64,000 nt of DNA. Source: Kribbella pratensis. Lineage in GTDB: Bacteria; Actinomycetota; Actinomycetes; Propionibacteriales; Kribbellaceae. Where the stretch lies: NCBI RefSeq assembly GCF_004366075.1, contig NZ_SODU01000002.1, forward strand, positions 1,070,647 through 1,134,646, given 5' to 3'. Made by a program: the position numbers and the translations under genes. Within the stretch, counting starts at the first letter, position 1, and the number at the start of each line of letters is the position of its first letter. The notes beneath the pieces are model-generated. The model ran no database searches. It was not told where the DNA came from and saw only the letters and a program-made list of their open reading frames with translations. This document shows positions 42,172 to 50,206 of the stretch, one piece after another.

Positions 42172-43392
42172 ATGCGACGGTTGCGCCGGTGGTACGCCTG
42201 GTGGGTCAGGCATGCCCCGCGCCTGCGCGACTTTCTGTACGTCGGCTTCAGCCTGCTGACCATCGTCCTGCAGGCCGCGTCCGGCGCGGGCGGCTGGAGC
42301 CCCAAGGACTGGTACGTGCTCGGCGCCGGCATCGTCGCCTCGGTCGCACTGCTCTGGCGCCGGCGGTTCCCGGTGACCGTCACCGCGATCGCCGTGCTCG
42401 CGATGCTGACCGGGTCGATCTTCGTCCCGATGGGTCTGGCCCTGCTGACGCTGGCGATCCGCCGCCGCGACCTCGCACTCGTGATCCTCGGCCTGGCCGC
42501 GTACGCCGCCTATGTGCTGAACAGCTGGGGCACCGAGAACCAGATCTGGGTGTCGATCTTCACCGGACCGTTCCTGGTCGGCACCTGGATCGCCATCGGC
42601 GCGTACGTCGGGGCCCGCCGCGACCTGATGGCGTCGCTGCGGGACCGCGCCGAGCGGGCCGAGGCCGAACGCGAACTGCGCAGCGAGCAGGCCCGCCTTG
42701 GCGAGCGCGCCAGGATCGCGCAGGAGATGCACGACGTCCTCGCCCACAAGGTCTCGCTGATCGCGCTGCACGCCGGCGGTCTCGAGGTGAACCCGTCCGT
42801 CGGTCCGGACAAGGTCGAGGGCTCGGCCCGGTTGATCCGTGAGACCGCGCGGCAGGCGATGGAGGATCTCCGCGAGGTCCTCGGCGTACTGCGGTCCGAC
42901 ATCAGCGTCGACGGCGCGGACCTGACGCCCGTCCCGAAGGTCTCGGACCTCGAGCGGCTCATCATGGCCTCGCGCGACGCCGGAGTCGCCGTCGCGTACG
43001 ACGTCTCGCTGCCGGACGACGTACCGGTGTCCGTCGGGCGGACCGTCTACCGCCTGGTGCAGGAGTCGCTGACCAATGTGCACAAACATGCGCGCAGCGC
43101 CGCGACCGAGGTACAGGTCCATGGCGCACGGGGTGAGGGCGTGACGGTCAGGGTGACGAACGTCCGGCCGGTGGCTGCTGGTTCACTGCTGCCTGGCGCC
43201 GGTGCCGGCCTGGTCGGTCTGCGGGAGCGGGTGCAGTTGGTCGGCGGCCGGCTCTGGACCGGACCGACGACGGAAGGCGGCTGGCGGGTGGAGGCCTGGC
43301 TGCCCTGGGCCGACGACCGCGAGCAGGTATCGGACCAGGTCGAGACGCTGCGCGCAGATGCTGTGTTGCATACGGAAGAAGGAGAGCGATGA
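42172..43392 (+). CDS. NarL-type sensor histidine kinase
   Basis: 406 residues. Five hydrophobic helices up to ~155, so the sensor is membrane-embedded. HisKA_3 box ARIAQEMHDVLAHKVSLIALHAGG holds the phospho-His. The HATPase_c part has VYRLVQESLTNVHKHA (N-box) and GAGLVGLRERVQLVGG (G-box); the D-box (VTVRVTNVRPV) is degenerate. The stop overlaps the response regulator by ATGA. It lies divergent to an ABC exporter, an arrangement typical of envelope-stress or antibiotic-sensing systems. Confidence 0.93.
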   Translation: MRRLRRWYAWWVRHAPRLRDFLYVGFSLLTIVLQAASGAGGWSPKDWYVLGAGIVASVALLWRRRFPVTVTAIAVLAMLTGSIFVPMGLALLTLAIRRRDLALVILGLAAYAAYVLNSWGTENQIWVSIFTGPFLVGTWIAIGAYVGARRDLMASLRDRAERAEAERELRSEQARLGERARIAQEMHDVLAHKVSLIALHAGGLEVNPSVGPDKVEGSARLIRETARQAMEDLREVLGVLRSDISVDGADLTPVPKVSDLERLIMASRDAGVAVAYDVSLPDDVPVSVGRTVYRLVQESLTNVHKHARSAATEVQVHGARGEGVTVRVTNVRPVAAGSLLPGAGAGLVGLRERVQLVGGRLWTGPTTEGGWRVEAWLPWADDREQVSDQVETLRADAVLHTEEGER

Positions 43393-44045
43393 CCCGGCTG
43401 CTGATCGTGGACGACGAGGCGCTGGTGCGGGCCGGGCTGAAGATGATCCTCGAGTCCGACGACGGGCTCGAGGTCGTTGCCGAGGCCGAGGACGGCGCGG
43501 ACGCGGCGAGGATGGTGAAGGAGCACCGGCCGGACGTCGTCCTGATGGACATCCGGATGCCGCGGCTTGATGGGCTGGCCGCGACGCGGGAGGTTCAGGC
43601 GCTGCCGGATCCGCCGAAGATCGTCGTACTGACGACGTTCGACCTCGACGACTACGTGTTCCGGGCCTTGCAGGCCGGGGCCAGCGGGTTCCTGCTCAAG
43701 GACACGCCGCCGCGCGAGCTGGTGCAGGCGATCAAGGTGGTGGCGGCCGGGGACGCGATGCTGTCGCCGGCGGTGACGCGGCGGCTGATCGGGCACTTCG
43801 CCGGGGACCCACGCGCCGACCGGAAGCGGGCCGCGCAGGAGCGGATCAACAAGCTGACCGAGCGCGAGCGGGAGGTGCTGGTCGCGGTCGGCCGCGGCCT
43901 GCAGAACGCCGACATCGGCCGGAAGCTGTTCATGAGCGAGGCCACCGTGAAGGCGCACGTCTCGCGGGCCCTGGTGAAGCTCGACGCGACCAACCGCGTC
44001 CAGGTCGCGATCCTGGCTTACGAAGCCGGGCTCCTCGACGACTGA
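43389..44045 (+). CDS. NarL/FixJ-type response regulator
   Basis: 218 residues from ATG 43389. Receiver with VDDEALVRAG, Asp54 in VVLMDIRMPRLDG and Lys in FLLKDTPPRELVQ. LuxR HTH TEREREVLVAVGRGLQNADIGRKLFMSEATVKAHVSRAL. Cognate of the kinase upstream; probable target is the divergent ABC operon. Ends before a long terminator. Confidence 0.95.
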   Translation: MTRLLIVDDEALVRAGLKMILESDDGLEVVAEAEDGADAARMVKEHRPDVVLMDIRMPRLDGLAATREVQALPDPPKIVVLTTFDLDDYVFRALQAGASGFLLKDTPPRELVQAIKVVAAGDAMLSPAVTRRLIGHFAGDPRADRKRAAQERINKLTEREREVLVAVGRGLQNADIGRKLFMSEATVKAHVSRALVKLDATNRVQVAILAYEAGLLDD

Positions 44046-44067
44046 GCCGGCACGAAGACGGCACAAA

Positions 44068-44119
44068 GAAACCGGCCCGATCCGTCGGAGGGGTGGGGGC
44101 GACGGTTCGGGCCGGTTTC
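44068..44119 (+). terminator. Bidirectional-type terminator
   Basis: 44068-44087 and 44100-44119 pair over 20 bp with one mismatch, loop 12, lying between the response regulator and the convergent NlpC/P60 gene. Confidence 0.8.
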
Positions 44120-44199
44120 GCAAGTCAGCGTGCCTGGGGGGATAGGACGCTGACGACCGGTGGCGCCCAATGGGGGGAAGGGCGCCGGCCGGTCAGGAC

Positions 44200-45060
44200 T
44201 CAGACGCGGCCGAAGGCCACGCTGCTGGTCCAGATCTTCGCCTTCGCGACCGGGCGACCCGGCCTCGAGGCGTGCCACAGCATGTTCCCGCCGGCGTAGA
44301 TGCCGACGTGGTACACGCCGCCGCCACCGTTGCGGAAGAACACGAGGTCACCGGGCTTGGCGGCCTTGCGGCTGATGTGCTTGGTCGCGCTGTACTGCTG
44401 GCGCGACGTGCGCGGCAGCTTCTTGCCGGCCTTCTTGTACACGAAGCCGGTGTAGCCGGAGCAGTCGAAGCCGCGGGTCGTCGTGCCGCCGTAGCGGTAC
44501 GGCGTGCCCTTGAGCTTGGCCGCCTCCCGGAGCACCTTGGCGCGGAACGTGGTGGTGCCGCTGCTGGCGCCGTACTTGCCGTAGAGCACCTTGTGCTTGG
44601 CGGCCCAGGTCAACCGGCCCCAGGTCTTCTTGTCCATGTAGCCGGTGGGCTTCAGACCCCAGGAGGTCTGGAACTTCTTCAGCACCCGGACGGTGCTGGG
44701 GCCGAAGTAGCCGTCCGGACCCAGGTGCAGGGCCCTCTGGACGAACTTCACGGTCGGGCCGCTGTCGCGGAACCGGAGCAGCGGCCTGCTCGGGACGCTC
44801 CAGTACCCACGCGGCGTCGTCGTCGCGGTGGCGGAGGTGGTCGCCGCGGAAGCGGCAGGAGTGGTGGTGACGGTGAGAGCAGCTCCACCGCCCACCGCGA
44901 GGCCGACCGTCAGAACGGCGGCGGCAGCCCGGGGAGTCCCCGGACGCGTGGTGGTCCTACGGTGCTTCGCCAGAGTCCGGCCGACAGGCCGGTTCGTACT
45001 GGACTCAGCGGTCTGGCTGACGGCGCGCACAAGCGGCGTCCGTCGGGCAGTGACGGGCAT
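44200..45060 (-). CDS. NlpC/P60 peptidoglycan hydrolase with peptidoglycan-binding domain
   Basis: 286 residues from ATG 45060. A long basic N-terminus and helix (~46-72, ending ASA) act as a secretion signal. PG-binding_1 domain ~92-152 (VKFVQRALHLGPDGYFGPST). NlpC/P60 domain ~172-286 with catalytic Cys200 (GFDCSGYTG), His251 (VYHVGIYAG) and His263 (LWHASRPG). It cleaves the stem peptide of peptidoglycan, as in RipA-type endopeptidases of growth and separation. A c-di-AMP riboswitch immediately upstream fits osmotic control of cell-wall hydrolases. Confidence 0.93.
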   Translation of the reverse strand: MPVTARRTPLVRAVSQTAESSTNRPVGRTLAKHRRTTTRPGTPRAAAAVLTVGLAVGGGAALTVTTTPAASAATTSATATTTPRGYWSVPSRPLLRFRDSGPTVKFVQRALHLGPDGYFGPSTVRVLKKFQTSWGLKPTGYMDKKTWGRLTWAAKHKVLYGKYGASSGTTTFRAKVLREAAKLKGTPYRYGGTTTRGFDCSGYTGFVYKKAGKKLPRTSRQQYSATKHISRKAAKPGDLVFFRNGGGGVYHVGIYAGGNMLWHASRPGRPVAKAKIWTSSVAFGRV

Positions 45061-45066
45061 GGTTGT

Positions 45067-45245
45067 CTCCCGACGCCTGTGAAGTTAGCTGTCGGGTTCG
45101 GGCTGGGATTCATAGCCCGGTCCGCTCCCGCGGACTTCACCCCAGGGTCTCGGCCACTCACGGTCGAGACCCAACTTCCTGGGTCCCCCACCCCTGCCAT
45201 GTAGTTCGAGGGGAGCACATGGGCCCTGGCAGGGCTCGGCGTTGA
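45067..45245 (-). promoter_or_regulatory. c-di-AMP riboswitch (ydaO/yuaA type)
   Basis: On the minus strand the leader carries the conserved GGGGGACCCA block, a GGGGTGAA block, and the 3' string CCGAACCCGACAGCTAAC followed by TTCACAGGCG, as in actinobacterial ydaO leaders before rpf and NlpC/P60 genes. The aptamer ends at GTCGGGAG, which is also the SD of the gene (45067-45071), with no room for a terminator. Control is therefore likely at translation: ligand closing P1 would hide the SD. Boundaries are approximate (±15). Confidence 0.85.
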
Positions 45246-45439
45246 CCCGTGTGCAGTTCGTGTTGTTTACCGAACCGCCGACGACTGTATAACAGAACGA
45301 TCACGACGCAAACCCTCAGATCGACAAAGTCGCTCCCAAATGGCCCTGAGCGGCCCGCTGACGGGTCAATAAGTCGGGGTGAACACCTGGTGTCCTGAGC
45401 GCGTCTGAGCGGGGCTGAGGCGGCAAATGAGAGATTCAA

Positions 45440-45487
45440 TGTGGCCTCGGTCACATTTCACGGTGGCTTTCTGTGACAACGGGCACA
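45440..45487. promoter_or_regulatory. Two CRP/FNR-like palindromes upstream of the riboswitch
   Basis: TGTGGCCTCGGTCACA (45440-45455) and TGTGACAACGGGCACA (45472-45487) each match TGTGA-N6-TCACA with one mismatch and are centred 32 bp (three helical turns) apart. They lie between the dehydratase stop and the hydrolase leader. Actinobacterial Crp regulates cell-wall hydrolases such as rpfA, so a role here is reasonable. The rest of 45246-45522 shows no gene. Confidence 0.6.
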
Positions 45488-45522
45488 GAGGGTGGTCAGG
45501 GCACCCTAAAGTCCTTGCGACT

Positions 45523-46479
45523 TCAGCTATTTCCGAGCAGCGCGTGGAAGCGCTCCAGCCCCACGTTCCCGCCTGACAGCACCACTCCGACGCGCTCCGG
45601 CAGCCCGTGGATCCGTCCGGCCAGCAATGCGGCCAGCGCACTCGCCCCGCTCGGCTCCAGCACGATCTTCAGCCGCTCGAACGCGAACGCCATCGCGTCC
45701 AGGATCTCCGCGTCGCTGACCAGTTCGAACGACTCCACCAGCCGCTGGTTCACCGCGAACGTGAGCTCGCCCGGCGTCGAGATCGCCTGCCCGTCCGCGA
45801 TCGTCCGCGGTATGGCGATCTCCACCCGCTCACCCGCCGCCAGCGACCGGGCGTGGTCGTCACCCGCGGCCGGCTCGACGCCGATCATCCGGATCCCGGG
45901 CGACATCATCGCCGCCGCGGTCGCGCAGCCGGCCATCAGCCCGCCGCCGCCGACCGGCACGAGCAGCGCGCCGAGGTGCCCGACCTCCTCGATCAGCTCG
46001 AGCGCCACCGTCCCCTGCCCGGCCATCACGTCGTAGTGGTCGTACGGCGGAATCAACGTCCGCCCGCGCTCGGTGGCCAGCTCCTGAGCCAGCGCGGTCC
46101 GGTCCTGCGTGTACCGGTCGTACGTCACCACCTCGGCGCCGTACCCACGCGTCGCGGCCAGTTTGGTCGGCGGGGCGTCCTCGGGCATCAGGATCACCGC
46201 CGAGGTCCCGGCGAGGCGTGCCGCCAGCGCGACGGCCTGCGCGTGGTTGCCCGACGAGTACGCCGCGACGCCTGCTGCGAGCTGCTCCGGGGTGAGGCCG
46301 CTGACCGCGTTGTAGGCCCCGCGGAACTTGAAGGCGCCGATCCGCTGGAAATTCTCCGCCTTGAGAAACACACGCGCCCCGACGCGCTCGTCGAGCGTCC
46401 GCGACGTGAGGATCGGCGTACGGTGCGCGACGCCCTTCAGGCGCTCTGCGGCGGCCTGGACATCTGTGAGACTCAGCAC
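45523..46479 (-). CDS. Threonine/serine dehydratase-like PLP enzyme (fold type II)
   Basis: 318 residues from GTG 46479. PLP lysine in AFKFRGAYNAV, SSGNHAQAVALAA, EDAPPTKLAATRGYGAEVV, the phosphate-binding VPVGGGGLMAG and C-terminal VVLSGGNVG. No ACT domain, so it is the short form (threonine ammonia-lyase, serine racemase or hydroxyaspartate dehydratase). Which reaction cannot be settled by reading. TAACGT six bases upstream of the GTG marks a leaderless start. Confidence 0.92.
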   Translation of the reverse strand: MLSLTDVQAAAERLKGVAHRTPILTSRTLDERVGARVFLKAENFQRIGAFKFRGAYNAVSGLTPEQLAAGVAAYSSGNHAQAVALAARLAGTSAVILMPEDAPPTKLAATRGYGAEVVTYDRYTQDRTALAQELATERGRTLIPPYDHYDVMAGQGTVALELIEEVGHLGALLVPVGGGGLMAGCATAAAMMSPGIRMIGVEPAAGDDHARSLAAGERVEIAIPRTIADGQAISTPGELTFAVNQRLVESFELVSDAEILDAMAFAFERLKIVLEPSGASALAALLAGRIHGLPERVGVVLSGGNVGLERFHALLGNS

Positions 46480-46485
46480 GGTCCG

Positions 46486-46491
46486 ACGTTA
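46486..46491 (-). promoter_or_regulatory. -10 box TAACGT, leaderless start of dehydratase
   Basis: Minus strand: TAACGT, six bases, GTG 46479. Confidence 0.55.
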
Positions 46492-46580
46492 GCCGCGGGC
46501 GATGTCAAAGTACGCCGACTCGCTCCGTACTGATGGTTGAGAGGCGCCCACCAACGGGGGCCGCGTGCGAAGGAGACATC

Positions 46581-46943
46581 GTGAAGTACCTACTGGTCCT
46601 GAACATCAACCCCGACGTGCTCGCCGCGCTGACCGAGGAGGAGCAGCAGGCCATCGGCAGCGGGCACCAGAAGTTCATGGACACCATCAAGGCGTCGGGC
46701 GAGTTCCACAGCACGGTCGCGCTGCAGCAGCCGGCCGACTCCGCGGTGGTCAAGGTCCGCGACGGGCTCCCGGCCGTCACCGACGGGCCGTTCGTGGAGT
46801 CGAAGGAGTTCCTCGGCGGCTACTACCTGGTCGACGTGGCCTCCCGGGAGCGTGCCTGCGAGCTGGCCGCGATGATCCCGGACGCGAGCATCGAGGGCCT
46901 CGGTGTCGAGGTTCGCGGGGTCGAGTTCGCCGACGGCCTCTGA
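46581..46943 (+). CDS. YCII/DGPF-domain protein
   Basis: 120 residues from GTG 46581, SD AAGGAGA. The fold's signatures are KYLLVLNINPDVL, ...KFMDTIKASGEFHST and AVTDGPFVESKEFLGGYYLVDV. DGPF proteins are small dimeric ferredoxin-like folds often encoded near sigma factors, but none lies here. Function unknown. Followed by a strong intrinsic terminator shared with the convergent gene. Confidence 0.88.
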   Translation: MKYLLVLNINPDVLAALTEEEQQAIGSGHQKFMDTIKASGEFHSTVALQQPADSAVVKVRDGLPAVTDGPFVESKEFLGGYYLVDVASRERACELAAMIPDASIEGLGVEVRGVEFADGL

Positions 46944-46951
46944 GAACGACG

Positions 46952-46996
46952 AAGGAGGGTTTCGCCACAGGATCGTGGAGAAACCCTCCTTGTTTT
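46952..46996. terminator. Intrinsic terminator with T-run (bidirectional)
   Basis: 12-bp perfect stem (46952-46963 with 46980-46991) followed by GTTTT. After it CAGGGTTTTA repeats, ending just before the convergent DUF1508 stop. One of few classical T-tailed terminators in the window. Confidence 0.85.
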
Positions 46997-47014
46997 ACAG
47001 GGTTTTACAGGGTC

Positions 47015-47200
47015 TCAGCTGGTCTGGTCGTCGACCTTCGCGTCGGCCGCGTTCTTCTTGATCGACTCGATGCCGTTCTCGGCCGCGGCCTTGGTCGCGT
47101 AGCTCTCGCTGCTGGTCGCGATCACCTCGCCGTTGCCGGCCTTCAGACGAAACCGGAACTCGCCGGACTTGTCCTTGTACAGCTCGAACTTCCCCGCCAT
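47015..47200 (-). CDS. DUF1508 (YegP-like) protein
   Basis: 61 residues from ATG 47200. The DUF1508 unit is nearly the whole protein: KFELYKDKSGEFRFRLKAGNGEVIATS, then SYATKAAAENGIESIKKNA. E. coli YegP has two such units; here there is one, which would need to dimerise. Function unknown. The SD is weak (GAGGTACACCG before the ATG). Confidence 0.88.
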   Translation of the reverse strand: MAGKFELYKDKSGEFRFRLKAGNGEVIATSSESYATKAAAENGIESIKKNAADAKVDDQTS

Positions 47201-47280
47201 CGGTGTACCTCCATAGAGAGTGGTATCGCTCCGTCTCGGAGCGTAGTCCTCTCCGGCCCCCTACGCTGCGCATACACGCC

Positions 47281-47946
47281 CTAGCTTCTGGCGACGCCGC
47301 GGATGCCCGCGACGACGAGTTCGAGGCCGAGGTCGTAGTACCGGTCCCGTGACGAGGGGCAGACCAGCGCGCCCGCTGCGGACGTGATCAGTGGGTAGCG
47401 CTCGGGTGACAGGGCGCCGAGTGAGGCACGTTTCCGCCTCAGCGACGCCTCACGAGCCTCCGGGTCGCTGACCTCGCGGACGATCGGGTCGGTGGTGACC
47501 AGCGCGATCAGTGAGCAGATCGACTGCCGGCCGACCTCGGCTGCGTCGTCGACGGAGAATCCACCCTCGATCAGCAGGCTCAGTGCCCGCTCGGACAGCG
47601 CGAGTCCGGGCTCGGCGACCAGGATGCGGGACAGCGTCAGGTCCGCCAGCCGTGGGTGCGCGCGCAGCGCGGTGACGAACGCGCCCAGCAGCGCCTCGAG
47701 CTGCACGTCCCACGGCTCCTCGGTCGGCTCCGGCAGTACGACGTCCGCGAGCAAGCGATCGCCCAGCGCCGCCAGCAGGTCGTCCTTGTCCTTGAAGTGC
47801 CGGTACAGCGCCATGGGCGTCACGTCGTGCTGCGCGGCCAGCTTCCGGAACGAGACAGCGGCCGGCCCCTCGTCGTCGGCGATGGTCAGCGCCGTGTCGA
47901 CGACCTTCTCCGGATCGAGGCGGCGCGAGGTCTCCTTGGTGATCAC
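47281..47946 (-). CDS. TetR-family repressor (TetR/AcrR, TetR_C-like)
   Basis: 221 residues from GTG 47946; TAGACT seven bases upstream fits a leaderless start and overlaps operator half-sites. HTH: AAVSFRKLAAQHDVTPMALYRHFKDKDDLLAAL (~29-62). The C-terminal domain ends YYDLGLELVVAGIRGVA, typical of drug-efflux TetR proteins. Divergent from the DHA2 exporter at 48045 across a palindrome-rich 98-bp gap. Confidence 0.92.
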   Translation of the reverse strand: MITKETSRRLDPEKVVDTALTIADDEGPAAVSFRKLAAQHDVTPMALYRHFKDKDDLLAALGDRLLADVVLPEPTEEPWDVQLEALLGAFVTALRAHPRLADLTLSRILVAEPGLALSERALSLLIEGGFSVDDAAEVGRQSICSLIALVTTDPIVREVSDPEAREASLRRKRASLGALSPERYPLITSAAGALVCPSSRDRYYDLGLELVVAGIRGVARS

Positions 47947-47947
47947 G

Positions 47948-48015
47948 TTGACAAGTCTACACCGTAGACCTACTGTCTACTCCGTAAGCTTACGCCGTAT
48001 ACATACGGTGTAGAC
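47948..48015. promoter_or_regulatory. Exporter promoter and TetR operator cluster
   Basis: TTGACA (47948-47953) - 17 bp - TACTGT (47971-47976) reads towards the exporter. GTCTAC/GTAGAC half-sites lie at 47955, 47964, 47975 and 48010; the first two form the palindrome GTCTACACCGTAGAC. Two more perfect palindromes, CGTAAGCTTACG (47983-47994) and CCGTATACATACGG (47995-48008), lie side by side. The last pair of half-sites encloses both. Confidence 0.75.
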
Positions 48016-48044
48016 AAAGTCTGTTGACCGAATGAGGTACGGCG

Positions 48045-49469
48045 ATGCGACGCAGTCCTTGGGCCACCCTGGCGGTGCTGGCCCTCGCGCAGTTCATCGT
48101 GGTGCTGGACGTGACGATCGTGAACGTCGCGCTGCCCCACATCCAGGCGGACCTGAACTTCTCCGCCGACTCCCTGCAATGGGTGATCAACGCGTACACG
48201 TTGCTCTTCGGCGGCTTCCTGCTGCTCGGCGGGCGGATGGCCGACCTGCTCGGGCCGCGCCGGGTGTTCACCGGCGGCCTGCTGCTGTTCGGTCTCACGT
48301 CGCTGGTCGCGGGGCTGTCCAACTCGCCCGAGTTCCTGATCGGGGCGCGGGCCGTCCAGGGCCTCGGCGGCGCGCTGCTCTCGCCGGCCGCGCTGGCGAT
48401 CCTGACCACGACCTTCGCGCACGGGCGTGAACGCAACATCGCGATGGGTGTCTGGGGTGGTCTGGCCGGCCTCGGCGGGACGCTCGGTGTCGTCGCGGGC
48501 GGCGTGCTCGTCGACTCGCTGAGTTGGCAGTGGGTGTTCTTCGTGAACGTGCCGATCGTGCTCGCACTGGTCGCGCTGATCCCGGTGTTCGTCCCCGACG
48601 CACGGCACGCGACAGGTCGCCGTACCTTCGACACGCTCGGGGCGGTGCTCGCCACGACCGGCTTGATGGCAGTCGTGTACGGCGTGGTGCGGTCGGAGCC
48701 GTCCGGATGGGGATCGTTCGAGGTCGTCGGCGTACTGACCGCAGGGGTTGTATTGCTGGCGGCATTCGTCCTGGTCGAAACCCGGTCGGCCGCGCCGCTC
48801 GTCCCGATGCGGTTGTTCCGGTCGCGTGCGTTGAGTGTGTCCGGCGCGTCGCTCGCGTTGAACGGCGCCGGGTTCCTGTCGATGTTCTTCCTGACGGCCA
48901 TCTACCTGCAGCAGGTGCGCGGAGACAGTGCGCTGGATGCCGGCATTCACTTCCTGCCGATGGGCGGTGCGGCGATCGTCGGCGCGGTGCTCGCGTCGCA
49001 ACTGGTGCAGCGGTTCGGGACGCGGACGGTTCAGCTCGCGGGTGCGGTGCTCAGCGTGATCGGACTGCTTCTGCTGTCGCAGGCGGACGCCACCGGTAGC
49101 TACAGTTCGCAGTTGCTCCCCGGCCTGATCGTCTTCGGATTCGGCATCATCGGCGTCGGCGTACCCGGTCAGATCAACGCGGTCTCCGAGGTCCGTCCCG
49201 CTGAGGCGGGCGCGGCGTCGGGTGTCGTCAACGCGATGTACCAGGTGGGCGGGGCGCTGGGGCTGGCGATCGTCACGACGCTCTCCATCACCCACACCAC
49301 CAACGAGCTCACGCACGGCGCGACCCAGCTTCAGGCGCTCCAGTCCGGGTACGAGCGCGGCCTGCTCGCAGCTGCCGCGTTTGCCGTCGCCAACGTCCTG
49401 CTGACCTTCGCCACACCGCAGCTCCAGCCCACGCCAGAGCAGCTCGCCGAGGCCACCGCCGCGGCATAA
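48045..49469 (+). CDS. MFS exporter, DHA2 (EmrB/QacA) family
   Basis: 474 residues from ATG 48045. Fourteen helices predicted. DHA2 motifs: FIVVLDVTIVNVALPHIQADL (helix 1), WVINAYTLLFGGFLLLGGRMADLLGPRRVF and GLGGALLSPAALAIL. It exports drugs or dyes by proton antiport; the divergent TetR indicates induction by substrate. Confidence 0.95.
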   Translation: MRRSPWATLAVLALAQFIVVLDVTIVNVALPHIQADLNFSADSLQWVINAYTLLFGGFLLLGGRMADLLGPRRVFTGGLLLFGLTSLVAGLSNSPEFLIGARAVQGLGGALLSPAALAILTTTFAHGRERNIAMGVWGGLAGLGGTLGVVAGGVLVDSLSWQWVFFVNVPIVLALVALIPVFVPDARHATGRRTFDTLGAVLATTGLMAVVYGVVRSEPSGWGSFEVVGVLTAGVVLLAAFVLVETRSAAPLVPMRLFRSRALSVSGASLALNGAGFLSMFFLTAIYLQQVRGDSALDAGIHFLPMGGAAIVGAVLASQLVQRFGTRTVQLAGAVLSVIGLLLLSQADATGSYSSQLLPGLIVFGFGIIGVGVPGQINAVSEVRPAEAGAASGVVNAMYQVGGALGLAIVTTLSITHTTNELTHGATQLQALQSGYERGLLAAAAFAVANVLLTFATPQLQPTPEQLAEATAAA

Positions 49470-49496
49470 GTTGCCTATCGCAACGTCCGGCCGATC

Positions 49497-49502
49497 TAGG
49501 GT
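49497..49502 (+). promoter_or_regulatory. -10 box TAGGGT, near-leaderless start of phosphatase
   Basis: TAGGGT, seven bases, then GTG 49510; this supports the GTG over an upstream TTG at 49471. Confidence 0.45.
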
Positions 49503-49509
49503 AGTTGCC

Positions 49510-50127
49510 GTGCCCCCTCTGATCTGGCCGGACTGCCGCAACGTCAGGGACCTCGGCGGCCTACCGACCACAACCGGCGAGCTCCAACCAGGGCGCCTGA
49601 TCCGAAGCGACAACCTGGATCAACTGACCCCGACCGGCCGCTCCACCGTCGAGGCCATCGAAATCACCAGATTCGTGGACCTCCGTAGCGCCTGGGAATG
49701 CGAGACGTGGCCGTCGCCGTACGCCGATGACGCACGATGGCGGAACGTCCCACTCTGGGATCCGGCGGACGAGGATGTGTCCGACCTGGGATTGTTCGAG
49801 CAGTACGTCGTGCTTGTCGACGACTACGGCGCCCGCGTCGCGTCGGCCGTGGCCGCGATCGCCGACGCACCACCCGGCTGCGTGGTCGTGAACTGCCACG
49901 CGGGCAAGGACCGGACGGGTGTTGTCATCGCGCTGACGCTCGACCTGGCCGGCGTACCGCGAGACCTGATCGCCATCGACTACGAAACCTCCGAGGCCAC
50001 CGCATCCACGATTCTGCGCCTGCTTTCTCATGTGCAGCAGCGGTACGGCGGGACGCGTGAGTACCTGCTGAAGTCAGGGGCTACCACTGAAGAATTGAAG
50101 GCGTTGACCAGTCGTCTGACGGGGTGA
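49510..50127 (+). CDS. Tyrosine/dual-specificity phosphatase (PtpB-like)
   Basis: 205 residues from GTG 49510. N-terminal WPDCRNVRDLGGLPTTTG and RSDNLDQLTPTG are the Y_phosphatase3 signature. Catalytic P-loop VNCHAGKDRTG has the CX5R cysteine and arginine, with Lys and Asp between them as in mycobacterial PtpB. It removes phosphate from phosphotyrosine, Ser/Thr or phosphoinositides. Stand-alone gene. Confidence 0.92.
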   Translation: MPPLIWPDCRNVRDLGGLPTTTGELQPGRLIRSDNLDQLTPTGRSTVEAIEITRFVDLRSAWECETWPSPYADDARWRNVPLWDPADEDVSDLGLFEQYVVLVDDYGARVASAVAAIADAPPGCVVVNCHAGKDRTGVVIALTLDLAGVPRDLIAIDYETSEATASTILRLLSHVQQRYGGTREYLLKSGATTEELKALTSRLTG

Positions 50128-50206
50128 ATCCCAGGGCGATCCCCGATGTTTGTGTTGTCCGCTGCCGGAAGGGTTGAGGCCATCGGACACACAAGAGGAG
50201 ATCGGG

